Of a stretch of DNA of 64,000 nucleotides, positions 54,203 to 63,139 are shown one piece after another (positions within the stretch are counted from its first letter, which is position 1; each line of letters starts with the position of its first letter). The stretch spans positions 124,001 through 188,000 of the forward strand of contig CAWGZJ010000027.1 of NCBI GenBank assembly GCA_963826975.1, given 5' to 3'. The notes below the pieces were generated by a model that did no database searches, had not been told where the DNA came from, and was given only the letters and a program-made list of their open reading frames with translations. This DNA is from Palsa-883 sp963826975. Its GTDB lineage: Bacteria > Pseudomonadota > Alphaproteobacteria > Acetobacterales > Acetobacteraceae. Position numbers and translations under genes: made by a program.

Positions 54203-54355
54203 ATGCGCGCACTTCTTCTCATCATCGTCGTCTTGATGCTCATTGGCGTCTTGCCGGTTTGGCCGCATAGCGCCGGTTGGGGTTACTTCCCCACCGGGGG
54301 TTTCGGCCTGGTGTTGGTCATAGTCGTGGTGCTGGCACTCGTCGGAATAATCTGA
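54203..54355 (+). CDS. DUF3309-family membrane peptide
   Basis: A 50-residue protein: helix MRALLLIIVVLMLIGVLPVW, the conserved PHSAGWGYFPTGG turn, and a second helix (FGLVLVIVVVLALVGII). W-P-H-S-x-G-W-G-Y-x-P-x-G is the DUF3309 signature. Function unknown; frequently beside stress genes such as csbD. Confidence 0.9.
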   Translation: MRALLLIIVVLMLIGVLPVWPHSAGWGYFPTGGFGLVLVIVVVLALVGII

Positions 54356-54396
54356 ATCCCATTTCGATCACACAACCTTCTCCCAAAGGAGTCACC

Positions 54397-54864
54397 ATGC
54401 GCTACCTGAATCTTGCGACCGTTGCCCTGTTCGGCATGACCACGCTGCAGGCGCTGGCCCAAACGCCACCCAACGTCGATCCCGCCACGGGCGCGCGGCC
54501 AGGCCACCAGCCCGGCATCGGCCTGTCGCTGCCGCTGTCCAACCATGCGAGCAACATCGGGCCGACCGATACGAAATCCACCATCGCGCCCACCTTGCCG
54601 GCATCTTCCGCCGGCGTCACAGCGACAACCAGTGACTACCTGCGCGCCGCCCGCGCCTCGCTGGTCGCCGGCCGCACGGGGCAGGCGCAGCAATCATTGG
54701 AGATGGCGGAGACAAGGGCACTCGATCGCTCGGTTGCTCAAGACCAGACCAGCACCCCGAGTGACAGCCGGCTGGTCGCCGAGATTCGCGATGCGCGCCA
54801 CGCACTTGGCAATGGCGACCGCCCGCACGCAATCCAGATCATCGATCTCGCGTTGGCGGGCTGA
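54397..54864 (+). CDS. Small exported protein of unknown function
   Basis: A 155-residue protein with a signal peptide (LNLATVALFGMTTLQALA, cleaved near AQT), a low-complexity Pro/Gly/Thr region (22-75), and a helical C-terminal half (SDYLRAARASLVAGRTGQAQ, LEMAETRALDR, EIRDARHALGNGDRPHAIQI) that resembles one or two TPR-like helical hairpins. AAAGGAG five bases before the ATG makes the start firm. It is the last gene of the plus-strand stress/envelope group. Confidence 0.8.
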   Translation: MRYLNLATVALFGMTTLQALAQTPPNVDPATGARPGHQPGIGLSLPLSNHASNIGPTDTKSTIAPTLPASSAGVTATTSDYLRAARASLVAGRTGQAQQSLEMAETRALDRSVAQDQTSTPSDSRLVAEIRDARHALGNGDRPHAIQIIDLALAG

Positions 54865-54918
54865 CGGCGGTACTCGTACCGGGCGGCGCAAGTATCGACC
54901 CACCGGCGCCGCCAACTC

Positions 54919-55010
54919 CCACGTCATGCCGGCGCATGCCGGCATCCACGATTTGTCTTTGTTACGACGAACGCAAGTCGTGGATACCGGCATCCGCCGG
55001 CATGACGTGG
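54919..55010. repeat. Large palindromic repeat, 36-base arms
   Basis: Arms 54919-54954 (CCACGTCATGCCGGCG...) and 54975-55010 are complementary except for three positions, around a 20-base loop. The repeat fills the space between two convergent genes and could help end transcription from both sides, though there is no T-run. Its GTCGTGGATACCGGC segment nearly matches the left end of the IS4-type element (845 onwards), and it is related to the small palindrome at 2159-2206. Confidence 0.9.
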
Positions 55011-55047
55011 ATGCAGGCCCGGTGGTCGATCTTTCCGACAGCCGATA

Positions 55048-56418
55048 TTACTCGGCCGCAACCGCGGAACTGGAAACGGCGCCCGGTTGCCACTGGATGC
55101 CGAGACGCTGCAGCAGCGCCATCACGTAGTAGATGGTTTTGAACGCCAGGACGGGGAACACCAGGCGCCGGTTCGCCCGCAGATTGCCGGCCAGCAGGCT
55201 GATCAACGCATCCCGCATGCGGAATTTGTTGCCCGGCGCCATGAACAGCATGCGCAGTGCCGGCGTGTTGATCCGGTAGATCAGCCAACTGATCCGCCGC
55301 ATCGCCGCGCGCAACTCCCGCTCCATCCGGCGGGCCATGGCGCGTCCCGCTGCCGGGTTATCCAGCCAGGTGTCCGCCACGCCCGCGCCCAGATCGCCCG
55401 AGGTCATCGCCAGCAGAACCCCGCTGGAAAACACCGGGTCGATGAACGCGAATGCGTCGCCGATCATCAGATAGCCGTCACCCGAATGGACGTTCGACGC
55501 ATAGGAGTAGTTCCCCGTGCTGACGATGTCGGAGATCAGCTCGGCCCCCTCCATCCGCGCCTGCACCGTCGGGCTGGCCTGCAGGCGGGCCATGAACAGT
55601 TCCCGCGGGCTGCCCTGGCGGCCTTTGAAGGCCGACTGGTTGCCGACAAACCCCACGCTCATGACGTTATCGGGCAGCGGAATGAACCAGAACCAGCCAT
55701 CCTCGACCAGGTGAACCGTGATGTAGCCCGCCAACTCGCCGGCGCGGGTTACCACGCCCTCGAAGTGGCCATACAGCGCCGCGGTGTTGTGCACCTTGTT
55801 CGCCCTGATCGAGCGCATCTTGCGCGCCAGGAACGTATCGCGCCCGGACGCGTCCAGCACGAAGCGCGGGGCGTATGACAGGGCCTCGCCGTCGGGTCCT
55901 GTCGCACTCACCCGCGCGCGGGCGCCATCCATCCCGAACACGACCTCGGTGACCCGTGTGCGCTCCGCAACCCGCGCACCGCGCATCTTTGCATTGGCGA
56001 ACAAGGTCGCGTCGAAGTCCGCGCGGCGGACCTGCCAGCTATAGGTGTAGGCTTGGTCCAGCCCATCGGCGAACTGGAAATGCACGCTTTTGCCGGTGGG
56101 GTCCGAAACGAACTCGGCACCTGGCTTGTGCACGCCGATCGCCGCGATCCGCTCGCGTATCCCCAATCGGTCGAACAGCTCGGTGTTCCGAGGCAGCAAC
56201 GACTCACCGATATGGAAGCGCGGATGCGCGTCCTTTTCCAGCACCACCACGTCGCGCCCACGCTCCGCGAGCAACGCCGCGGCGGTCGAGCCAGCCGGCC
56301 CGCCGCCGATCACCAGGACATCGCATTCGCAAACCTCACCGGGCGCCGGTGTTGCGCCACGCCGGACGCCAGCCGGGTCGGCGATCCGGGTCGACACAGG
56401 ATCAGCAAGCTCGGGCAT
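55048..56418 (-). CDS. FAD-dependent halogenase-like oxidoreductase
   Basis: A 456-residue flavoprotein. FAD binding is at VLVIGGGPAGSTAAALLAER (35-54). Three features of flavin-dependent halogenases are visible: WFWFIP (242-247) matching W-x-W-x-I-P; a lysine (Lys98, GVHKPGAEF) after the GESLLP segment where phenolic halogenases have their catalytic Lys; and FIDPVFSSGVLLA, matching F-x-x-P-x-x-S-x-G. Related geranylgeranyl-reductase-like hydroxylases share the fold, so activity is unproven. AAAGGAG before ATG 56418 sets the start. It is last in the polyene operon, 71 bases after the ketoreductase. Confidence 0.78.
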   Translation of the reverse strand: MPELADPVSTRIADPAGVRRGATPAPGEVCECDVLVIGGGPAGSTAAALLAERGRDVVVLEKDAHPRFHIGESLLPRNTELFDRLGIRERIAAIGVHKPGAEFVSDPTGKSVHFQFADGLDQAYTYSWQVRRADFDATLFANAKMRGARVAERTRVTEVVFGMDGARARVSATGPDGEALSYAPRFVLDASGRDTFLARKMRSIRANKVHNTAALYGHFEGVVTRAGELAGYITVHLVEDGWFWFIPLPDNVMSVGFVGNQSAFKGRQGSPRELFMARLQASPTVQARMEGAELISDIVSTGNYSYASNVHSGDGYLMIGDAFAFIDPVFSSGVLLAMTSGDLGAGVADTWLDNPAAGRAMARRMERELRAAMRRISWLIYRINTPALRMLFMAPGNKFRMRDALISLLAGNLRANRRLVFPVLAFKTIYYVMALLQRLGIQWQPGAVSSSAVAAE

Positions 56419-56489
56419 CAGGCACTCCTTTCCCATGTACGCTTCGGGCGGGTGTAAGCTTTGGCGGGGCACGCTTCAAAGCGGCGGCC

Positions 56490-57209
56490 CTACGCCATCC
56501 CGCCGTTGATCGAGACAACCTGGCCGGTGATATACGCGGCCTCACCGGATACCAGGAAGGCGACCAGCGACGCTACCTCATCGGGAAGGCCGGCGCGCTT
56601 CATCGGCACCAGGGCGGCGATGGCGGCGGCATCCATCACCGCGTCGACCGCGGGCGACGCGATCACGCCGGGTGCCACCGCGTTGACCGTCAGGCCGCGA
56701 CTGGCCACCTCGCGCGCCAGCGATTTCACCGCGCCGATCAATCCGGCCTTGGCGGCGGCGTAATTCACCTGTCCGCGATTGCCCATCAGGGCAGACACCG
56801 ACGAGATCGCAACGATCCGGCCCCAGCGCGTCGCCATCATAGGCAGCAGCAACGGCTGCACGGCCGCATAGAACCCACCCAACGACACATCGACGACACC
56901 GCGCCACTGCGTTTCGGACATGCCGGCCATTGGCACGTCGTCATGGGTGCCGGCATTGTGCACCACGACCTGGGGCACGCCGGCCGCGATGACACGCTCC
57001 AGGGCGGTCTTGGTCACGGTGTAATCCGCAAGATCGCACACCAGCACTTCGGCGGATCCGCCCGTCGCCCGGATGCGGGCGGTGAGTTCAGTGGCGCGCG
57101 CCACGCCGGAATGCGCATGAATGACAACATGAAGCCCGTCAGCCGCCAGGCGCCGGCTGATCGCCTCGCCCAACGGACTCGCTCCACCGGTCACCAACGC
57201 GCGCTTCAT
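56490..57209 (-). CDS. 3-oxoacyl-ACP reductase (FabG-type SDR)
   Basis: A 239-residue short-chain dehydrogenase. The cofactor site is LVTGGASPLGEAISRRLAAD, the catalytic Ser is in AISSVSALMG, and the Tyr-Lys pair in NYAAAKAG. It reduces the 3-keto group on acyl-ACP in fatty-acid or polyene synthesis. Its ATG overlaps the dehydratase stop (ATGA). Aryl-polyene loci carry such a FabG homologue (ApeQ-like). Confidence 0.9.
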   Translation of the reverse strand: MKRALVTGGASPLGEAISRRLAADGLHVVIHAHSGVARATELTARIRATGGSAEVLVCDLADYTVTKTALERVIAAGVPQVVVHNAGTHDDVPMAGMSETQWRGVVDVSLGGFYAAVQPLLLPMMATRWGRIVAISSVSALMGNRGQVNYAAAKAGLIGAVKSLAREVASRGLTVNAVAPGVIASPAVDAVMDAAAIAALVPMKRAGLPDEVASLVAFLVSGEAAYITGQVVSINGGMA

Positions 57210-57775
57210 GGGCGGCGCGCCGGCGGCAGGGCGATGATGGCACGCCCGGACAACAACAGCCCGCCGCCCGCGGTACGCAACTCGAGAGCATAAATCGACC
57301 CGCCCTGCTCATGACGCTCCAGTCGTGCCGTCACGTACAGATCGCCGATCGCCTTGTCGTCCAGCCAATCAGCGTGCAACGCGACGTCGCGCAAAGCCGC
57401 CAGAAACCCGGCGGGCTGCGCGGCGCCGCCGGCGGCCAGACCGCCATGCAACGCCGCGGCCTGTAGCGCGTATTCGACCCCGCAGACCGCGGCCAGGCGG
57501 CCGGTGCGGCGCAGCGGATTCGATTGGTCCAAATGCGACCGTGTCCGGCACGTGATGAAGCTGTCGTCCCATGCGACCACGCGGTCCAGCAGCACCATGC
57601 CGCCGCTATGCGGAACCAGCGCCGCGATGGCGTCGCGATCGATGGCGCGCCCATCGACGCCCACGCAATCAACGCCCCCAGAATCGACACCCCCAGAATC
57701 AACACCCGGACTATCAACCTCCCCTGCAACCTCCCGCGCAACGTCCCGGCGATCACTCACGGTCCGTTGCGTCAT
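57206..57775 (-). CDS. 3-hydroxyacyl-ACP dehydratase (ApeP-like hotdog protein)
   Basis: A 189-residue protein. After an unusual N-terminal stretch with repeated GVDSG units (about 24-40), the hotdog domain begins IAALVPHSGGMVLLDRVVAW, the P-H-x-x-x-M-x-L-L-D signature of the aryl-polyene ApeP group, with the catalytic His in PHSG. It would dehydrate 3-hydroxyacyl-ACP to build the conjugated chain. It overlaps both neighbours by four bases. Confidence 0.82.
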   Translation of the reverse strand: MTQRTVSDRRDVAREVAGEVDSPGVDSGGVDSGGVDCVGVDGRAIDRDAIAALVPHSGGMVLLDRVVAWDDSFITCRTRSHLDQSNPLRRTGRLAAVCGVEYALQAAALHGGLAAGGAAQPAGFLAALRDVALHADWLDDKAIGDLYVTARLERHEQGGSIYALELRTAGGGLLLSGRAIIALPPARRP

Positions 57776-58614
57776 GGCGCCACCGTAACATCCAGCCGGC
57801 CGTCGAGATAAGCCAGCGCGTGCGAACCGGCCGCACCGCGCGCGACTGCTTCCAGCAGCCAAAGCGAGCGAGCCGCCGGATTGCCGTCGGCGAGGGCACG
57901 CAAAGCCGACTGGTCGAGCGCGCCGGCCGCGGCCCCAACATCGGCCGGTGCCGGCTCCGGCACGAAGCGAACGGAGATCCCCGCCATACCACTCGCAGCG
58001 TCCGCCGGGGCCAGCACCAATCCCACCCCGAACGGCGCGAGCAGCGGGCGCTTGGCATGCAACGGCGTCGGCATCGGATGATCATAGACGCAGAGCAGCA
58101 CCGCCGCCGCATGCGTCGCCACCTCGACCATGGCGGCGAGCAGGGCGGCCGGCCAGGTGAAGTCATGGCCGGCAAGGCACGTGATGGGCTGGTGGCTCGC
58201 GGTGGCGATCGACCAGTATCCCGCGGCGGCATTCTGCACCGAGTTGTGAAACTGCGTCGGCGAGACCAGGCGCGTCTGGTCGCCCGGCTGAGTCAGATCC
58301 CGCAGAATGCTGTCGAGCACCACACCGTCGCCATTGCCGCTGCCGAACACGCCGCGCAAGCCATCCGGGGGCAGGCCCGACATGGCGACCGCCTCGCTCG
58401 CCACCGCCAGGGCCAGCCGCGCGACAGGGCCGGTCCGCCGCCGTTCGTTGGGGGGCAGCAGCGAAGGTGGCGGCGCCGGCGATGCCGCGGGCACATACGG
58501 TACCGCGCCGGCCAGCACGGCCCGGCTCGCCGCCCACCCTTCCAGTGCCGGACCCCAGACCGAGACCCCAACGATGCGGGCGGCAAGACAGCTCACGCCA
58601 CGCATCCCCGGCAT
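57772..58614 (-). CDS. Beta-ketoacyl synthase-like chain-length factor
   Basis: About 280 residues. The fold follows a ketosynthase (ARIVGVSVWGPALEGW; GVFGSGNGDGVVLDSIL; SPTQFHNSVQNAAAGYWSIA), but the Cys-His-His triad is absent: FHNSVQNAAAGYWS occupies the usual place and no NxHGTGT or GHT follows. This is the chain-length-factor type (ketoacyl-synt_2) found with an active ketosynthase in aryl-polyene clusters. It begins eight bases after the ketosynthase stop. Confidence 0.82.
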   Translation of the reverse strand: MPGMRGVSCLAARIVGVSVWGPALEGWAASRAVLAGAVPYVPAASPAPPPSLLPPNERRRTGPVARLALAVASEAVAMSGLPPDGLRGVFGSGNGDGVVLDSILRDLTQPGDQTRLVSPTQFHNSVQNAAAGYWSIATASHQPITCLAGHDFTWPAALLAAMVEVATHAAAVLLCVYDHPMPTPLHAKRPLLAPFGVGLVLAPADAASGMAGISVRFVPEPAPADVGAAAGALDQSALRALADGNPAARSLWLLEAVARGAAGSHALAYLDGRLDVTVAP

Positions 58615-58621
58615 CCGCCGA

Positions 58622-59824
58622 TCATGCCACGCGGCCCAGCACGAGGCTGCAATTGGCGCCACCGAAGCCGAACGAATTGCTGACCACGGTGCGTACCGGC
58701 TGCTCCCGGTTGGCGACCGCCACGTCGGCCTGAAATACCGGGTCGGCCGCCGCTACCCCGAGACACCCGGCAACGAAGCCATTCGCCATGCACTGCCCGG
58801 CGATCACCACCTCCAGAATGCCGCAAGCGCCGAGGGTATGGCCGGTCCAGCCTTTGGTGGCGCTGCATGGCACGGTGTTGCCGAACACCTGGAAGACGGC
58901 CAGGTCCTCCATGGCGTCGTTCGCCCGCGTGCCGGTGCCGTGCAGGTTCACCCAGTCGACCTGTGCCGGCGCCAGGCCGGCGCTCAGCAATGCTCGCCGC
59001 ATCGCCGCGACCGCCCCGGCTCCTTCCGGGTGTGGCGATGACATATGATAGGCGTCGCTGGCCGCGCCCATCCCCAGAAGGGCCAGCCGGTCATGGGAGC
59101 CGCCGTCCCGTCGCGGGGCATCCACCCGCTCCAGCAGCGCAAATCCCGCGGCCTCGCCGATCGAAATCCCCGCGCGCCCGGCATCGCAGGGTCGGCACGG
59201 GTCCGGCGAAATCAACTCCAGGGCAGCAAAGCCGTGCAGCGTCATCCGGCACAGGCTGTCGGCGCCGCCAACCACGGCGGCATCGCAAACTCCGCTGTGG
59301 ATCAGTTGCGCCGCGTCGACAAAGCTGCGCGCGCTGGAGGCGCAGGCGGTGGACACCACCAGCGTCGGGCCGCGCAGGCCCAGCACGGCGCGCACATAGC
59401 GCCCGAGCGAGAACATGTCCTGCGTAAGGTCGTAGTGGAACCCATCCGGCAGCGCGCCACTTTCGGCGTCGCGCTGTCCGTACGCGTCCTCGCCCGCGGT
59501 GATACCCGACGTGCTGGTGCCCAACACGACGGCAATACGACCCGCGCCATAAACGGCGCGCGCCTCGGTGACCGCGTCGATGAACCCGTCGGTGCGCAGC
59601 GCCATGTCGGCCAGGCGATTGTTGCGGCACTCGAACGCCGCCATGGCAGGCGGCAGGCGATGCACCTCAACCCCTTCGACGCGGCCAATCCAGCCGCCAA
59701 CGGAAGGTTCGAAGTCATTCCGGCGCAATCCGCTCGTGCGGCTGCGCATCGCGTGCAGATGCGCGCCCGCACCCCGTCCAACGGCACTGATTGCCGTGCT
59801 CGCGGTCAGCACAAGGGGCTGCAT
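58622..59824 (-). CDS. Beta-ketoacyl-ACP synthase (FabF-like)
   Basis: A 400-residue condensing enzyme with an intact triad: Cys161 (VVSTACASSA), His295 (NLHGTGTRAND) and His329 (GWTGHTLGA), closing with NSFGFGGAN. It extends the acyl chain by decarboxylative condensation with malonyl-ACP. Together with the adjacent chain-length factor it would form the KS-CLF heterodimer described for aryl-polyene synthesis. Confidence 0.92.
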   Translation of the reverse strand: MQPLVLTASTAISAVGRGAGAHLHAMRSRTSGLRRNDFEPSVGGWIGRVEGVEVHRLPPAMAAFECRNNRLADMALRTDGFIDAVTEARAVYGAGRIAVVLGTSTSGITAGEDAYGQRDAESGALPDGFHYDLTQDMFSLGRYVRAVLGLRGPTLVVSTACASSARSFVDAAQLIHSGVCDAAVVGGADSLCRMTLHGFAALELISPDPCRPCDAGRAGISIGEAAGFALLERVDAPRRDGGSHDRLALLGMGAASDAYHMSSPHPEGAGAVAAMRRALLSAGLAPAQVDWVNLHGTGTRANDAMEDLAVFQVFGNTVPCSATKGWTGHTLGACGILEVVIAGQCMANGFVAGCLGVAAADPVFQADVAVANREQPVRTVVSNSFGFGGANCSLVLGRVA

Positions 59825-59876
59825 CGGGCCGGTCGCATCTGAGGGGGGTGCATGTGTGAGGGTCGCATCTTTGGGG

Positions 59877-62449
59877 TCAACCAGGCCTCTCGTTCGATCC
59901 CGCGTGTAATGACGCTTCGGATGGCCGCACCCCCGCGAACAGAAAGGCGAACAGCATCGCCAACACCGCGCCCAGCGCGACCGTTACACCAATGTCGCGC
60001 AATAGCGGCGTTTGGCAAGCCGCCAGCATACCGAACGTGAGCAATGTCATTGCGTTGCACGTCACCAGTGTGCGCAAGGTGCGCGCGCGCTCCTCGGTAT
60101 CCAGTTGCCGCCGAGCGAAAAACAGCGCGTAGTCCAGGCCGACACCGGCGACAAGCTGCAGCGCCACCAGGTGGATCAGCGACAGCCGCGTCCCCAGCAA
60201 GGTCAGCACCGCGACCGTCACCAGCATGGCAGCCGCCACCGCGCCGAGCACGCGAAGCACCCGGGCCGGTGACCGCAGGCCAACGGCCAAAGCCGCCAGC
60301 ACCATCAGGCCGCTCCATCCCAGCCAACGCCAGGCTCGCGCGGTGTAGTCGGACAGGATGCGGCCAAGCTCGGTGCGCATGTCGACATAGATCGCCCCTT
60401 CAGCGGCCGGTCCGCCAACCATGGGTCCACTGCGTGCGGCATGTTCCAGGGCCGCCCCGCCGTTGGTTGCGCCATAGGCGTTTGCGATCCCGGCATCCGC
60501 CAACGCCGCGGCCAGGCGCGCGGGATCGCGCACGGACTGCAACGCGATCGGGCCCTGCCACATGCCGTCCCGCTCGAACAGCAGCGGTGCGAGCCGGTCC
60601 GCGAACGGGGTGCCCGCAAGGTCCGCCGGCACCAGCGGCTGCATCGACCGCGATGCCCGCACCGCATCCACGAACGCATCGAACGCCGTCGGACGGAATG
60701 GCAATCCGGCCCGCGCCGCCTCCAGCCGCCGCGCCAACTCATCCGGGTCCGGCAGTGCGTCGCGGCGGGCTTCCTGTGTCGCCGCGCTGGGCAGCAGCCG
60801 GGCCGCCAGCGCCGCGCCGCCGATCAGGCCGTCCGCCTGAAGCCGGTCCAGCAACGGGATCAGCGCCTCCTGCCGGCGCAGCACCGTCTGGGCGTCGGCG
60901 CCGCGCACCACGATCAGCTGGCCGACATCGGGCGCCCCAAGGTTGCGGCGCAGCTCGGCATCCAGGGCGCGCGATGCCGCCGGAACCGGGCTCAAGCTCT
61001 CCAGATCGTCCTCCCAGTTCGGGCCGCCGCGCGCCATCAGCCAAACCGCGGCCAGCAACACCGGCAAAAGTCCCAGCAGCCGCCAGCGCCGCAGCCGTTC
61101 GACACGCCCCAGCCAGGCGGCGCTGCCGGGCGCGACCGGCGCGAGGTTCGCCGCCACCACCAAACGCGGCAGCAACCACCAGGTCGCCAGCGCCGCCGTC
61201 GCCAGCCCCATGGCGGAGAACACGCCAAGCTGCGACAGGCCGGGGAAGCCCGAGAACACCATGGCCGCCAGCCCGAGAGTTGCCGTGATCACCGCCAGAA
61301 TGAACGCCGGGCCGATGCGTGCCCGCGTGGCCGGCGCTGGTTCGCCGGATTTGCGGTGGCCGATCATCAGCACGGGGTAATCCAGCGACACGCCCAGCAT
61401 GGTGATGCCGAAGCCCAGCGCAACGCCGTGCACGGAGCCGTACACGAGCTGTACCGACCAGCGCCGCGGCAGCGACGCTCAGCACCACCGGGACCGCAAT
61501 GGCCGCGATCACCAACGGCGAGCGAAAGCGCCACCACAGCAGCAGCACCACCAGAATGGTCGACACGACCGAGATACGATGCACGTCGCCGCGGATCGCC
61601 CGGGCCGCATCGCGCGCAAACACGGCGGGACCGGTGATCACCAGCCGCGCACCGCCGGGCGATGCTGCCGCGAAGGCTCGCTGGATCGCCGCGGTGGCGA
61701 TTTCCTGCGCCGGCACATCCATGCCGCCGGCGCGGGTCCGCACCAGCAGCAGGGCGCGGTCACGGTCGGCGGCGAACCAGGCGCCGTCGATCGAGCGGAC
61801 TTCGCCGCTGCCCATCCAACCGCGGACGGCCGCCAGGAACGCACCGGGCGGGTCGGCCAACCCGTAGCGCACCGCCAGCGGCGCGGCGGAGGAGCGCAAC
61901 TGGCGCAGCACGCCCGCCAGGTCCGCATGCAGCGCCGGCATGGTGAACACGGCCGGGGTGGTAGCCGGAGACAGCAGATAGCGGTGCGCGAACAGCATCG
62001 CCTCATCCTGTTCCGACAGCGCGGCCTGGCCGCCGGCGACCACGGCGAAAAGTCCGGATTGCCCCAGCGCGGTAGCAACCGTCCGGCTGATCCGGGCGAG
62101 TTCCGGAACCGGCGCCCCATCGATGCCGACCAGGATCAGGCCGGTGGCGGACCCCTCCCGCGCCTCCTGCAGCACCATGCGCGCCGCGGGAGAACCGCCG
62201 GCCGGCAGGAACGCCAGCATGTCGGCGCGAACCTGGATCTGCGTCAACGCCGCCAGCAGCAGCAGGACCACGGCGGCGAGTGCCCCCAGGATCGGCGCCG
62301 CGCGGCGCCAGCGACTGGTCTTTTCTCCCCCTCCCCTTGAAGGAGGGGGTTGGGGGGAGGGGTTGGTGCCGGTCCCCCTCGGCGGTTTTTCCGCGCCGAA
62401 CCCCTCCCCCAACCCCCTCCCTCAAGAGGAGGGGGAGAAGAACGTTCAT
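59877..62449 (-). pseudogene. MMPL/RND-family exporter, disrupted
   Basis: Homology to the MMPL exporters of aryl-polyene loci covers about 830 residues but in more than one frame. The first part (RRAAPILGALAAVVLLLLAA to VPVVLSVAAAALVGTA) and the second part (QLVYGSVHGVALGFGITMLG to the end at 59877) are out of register; the indel is near 61455. In addition the likely ATG (62449, MNVLLPLL) is separated from the first part by the 62323-62439 palindrome, which shifts the frame, leaving only a TTG at 62412. Unless these are sequence errors, the exporter is inactive. Confidence 0.8.
62323..62439. repeat. C/G-rich palindromic repeat, ~41-base arms
   Basis: Left arm 62323-62364 and right arm 62399-62439 (AACCCCTCCCCCAACCCCCT...) are complementary apart from two substitutions and one extra base, with a 34-base loop. 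This CCCTCCCCCAACCCCC pattern is a dispersed repeat type seen in many GC-rich alphaproteobacteria. Here it lies over the start of the exporter gene, directly after the LolA-like gene. Confidence 0.9.
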
Positions 62450-62464
62450 CGACCACGTCGCCCG

Positions 62465-63139
62465 CTATGGCTCGATCGACATGTCTTGTGTGTCGCCGTT
62501 CGCCTGCACCACCAACACCTCCCGCATATCACTGCCACTTCCGGTAATGTGGACCGCCCTCACCAGGCGAGCGGCCCGCGGATCACTCGGCGTAAGGTCA
62601 AGCCGCCAGGCCGCCCGCGTGCCGGTGAGCGAGATCTTGAACCCGCGCTCCAGCGCCGCACCGTCACCGGCCAGCGGGCCGCGCATCGCGTCCACCAGGC
62701 TGCGCAACTCCGGCTGAGTGCCGAGATCGATCACATGCGTCCGCCCATCCGCTTCCGTCAGCGACACCTGCCCACCATCCACCACCAGGCTTTCGGCCTG
62801 TGGCGCATCGGTAATCTTCTCCAGATGCCCGGGCCGGCGAAACAGCAGATGCCCGGAGCTTTCCAGCGGCACGGCAAGCGCGGCGAAGCGCTTCTCCTCA
62901 TGGAACACCGCCCGGCGTTCCGGCACCGCCGCCATCATTGCCATCAGGTCGGCGAGCCCGATCGGAGCGTCGTCGGCCGCACGGTCAGGCGCGACCATGC
63001 GGGGCTGCGCCGCCGCCGGGCCGGCCGACCCCAGCAGCAACGCCAAGATCCAGGCCAACACCAGCAGCGGCGCCAGTGTTGACGCCACCACGGATGCCAG
63101 TGTCGACACCGGCATCGGCGCCGGCCGGGACGCCAACAT
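62465..63139 (-). CDS. LolA-like outer-membrane lipoprotein carrier protein
   Basis: A protein of about 224 residues. A signal-type segment (LAPLLVLAWILALLLGSAG, AAAQ) is followed by a LolA-fold domain: MAAVPERRAVFHEEKRFAAL, PLESSGHLLFRRPGHLEKIT and QVSLTEADGRTHVIDL. LolA paralogues accompany MMPL exporters in aryl-polyene loci and probably carry the lipid-linked pigment across the periplasm. The start is uncertain (63166, 63139 or 63115) because the 5' end overlaps the acyltransferase frame. Confidence 0.8.
   Translation of the reverse strand: MLASRPAPMPVSTLASVVASTLAPLLVLAWILALLLGSAGPAAAQPRMVAPDRAADDAPIGLADLMAMMAAVPERRAVFHEEKRFAALAVPLESSGHLLFRRPGHLEKITDAPQAESLVVDGGQVSLTEADGRTHVIDLGTQPELRSLVDAMRGPLAGDGAALERGFKISLTGTRAAWRLDLTPSDPRAARLVRAVHITGSGSDMREVLVVQANGDTQDMSIEP

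Noticed and set aside
51891..54243. Long minus-strand open frames rich in Arg/Ala/Gly opposite the YXWGXW gene
   Set aside because: They mirror the A/H/P-rich repeats of the plus-strand gene, have no signal, domain or ribosome site, and disappear outside the repeat. They are shadows of high GC.
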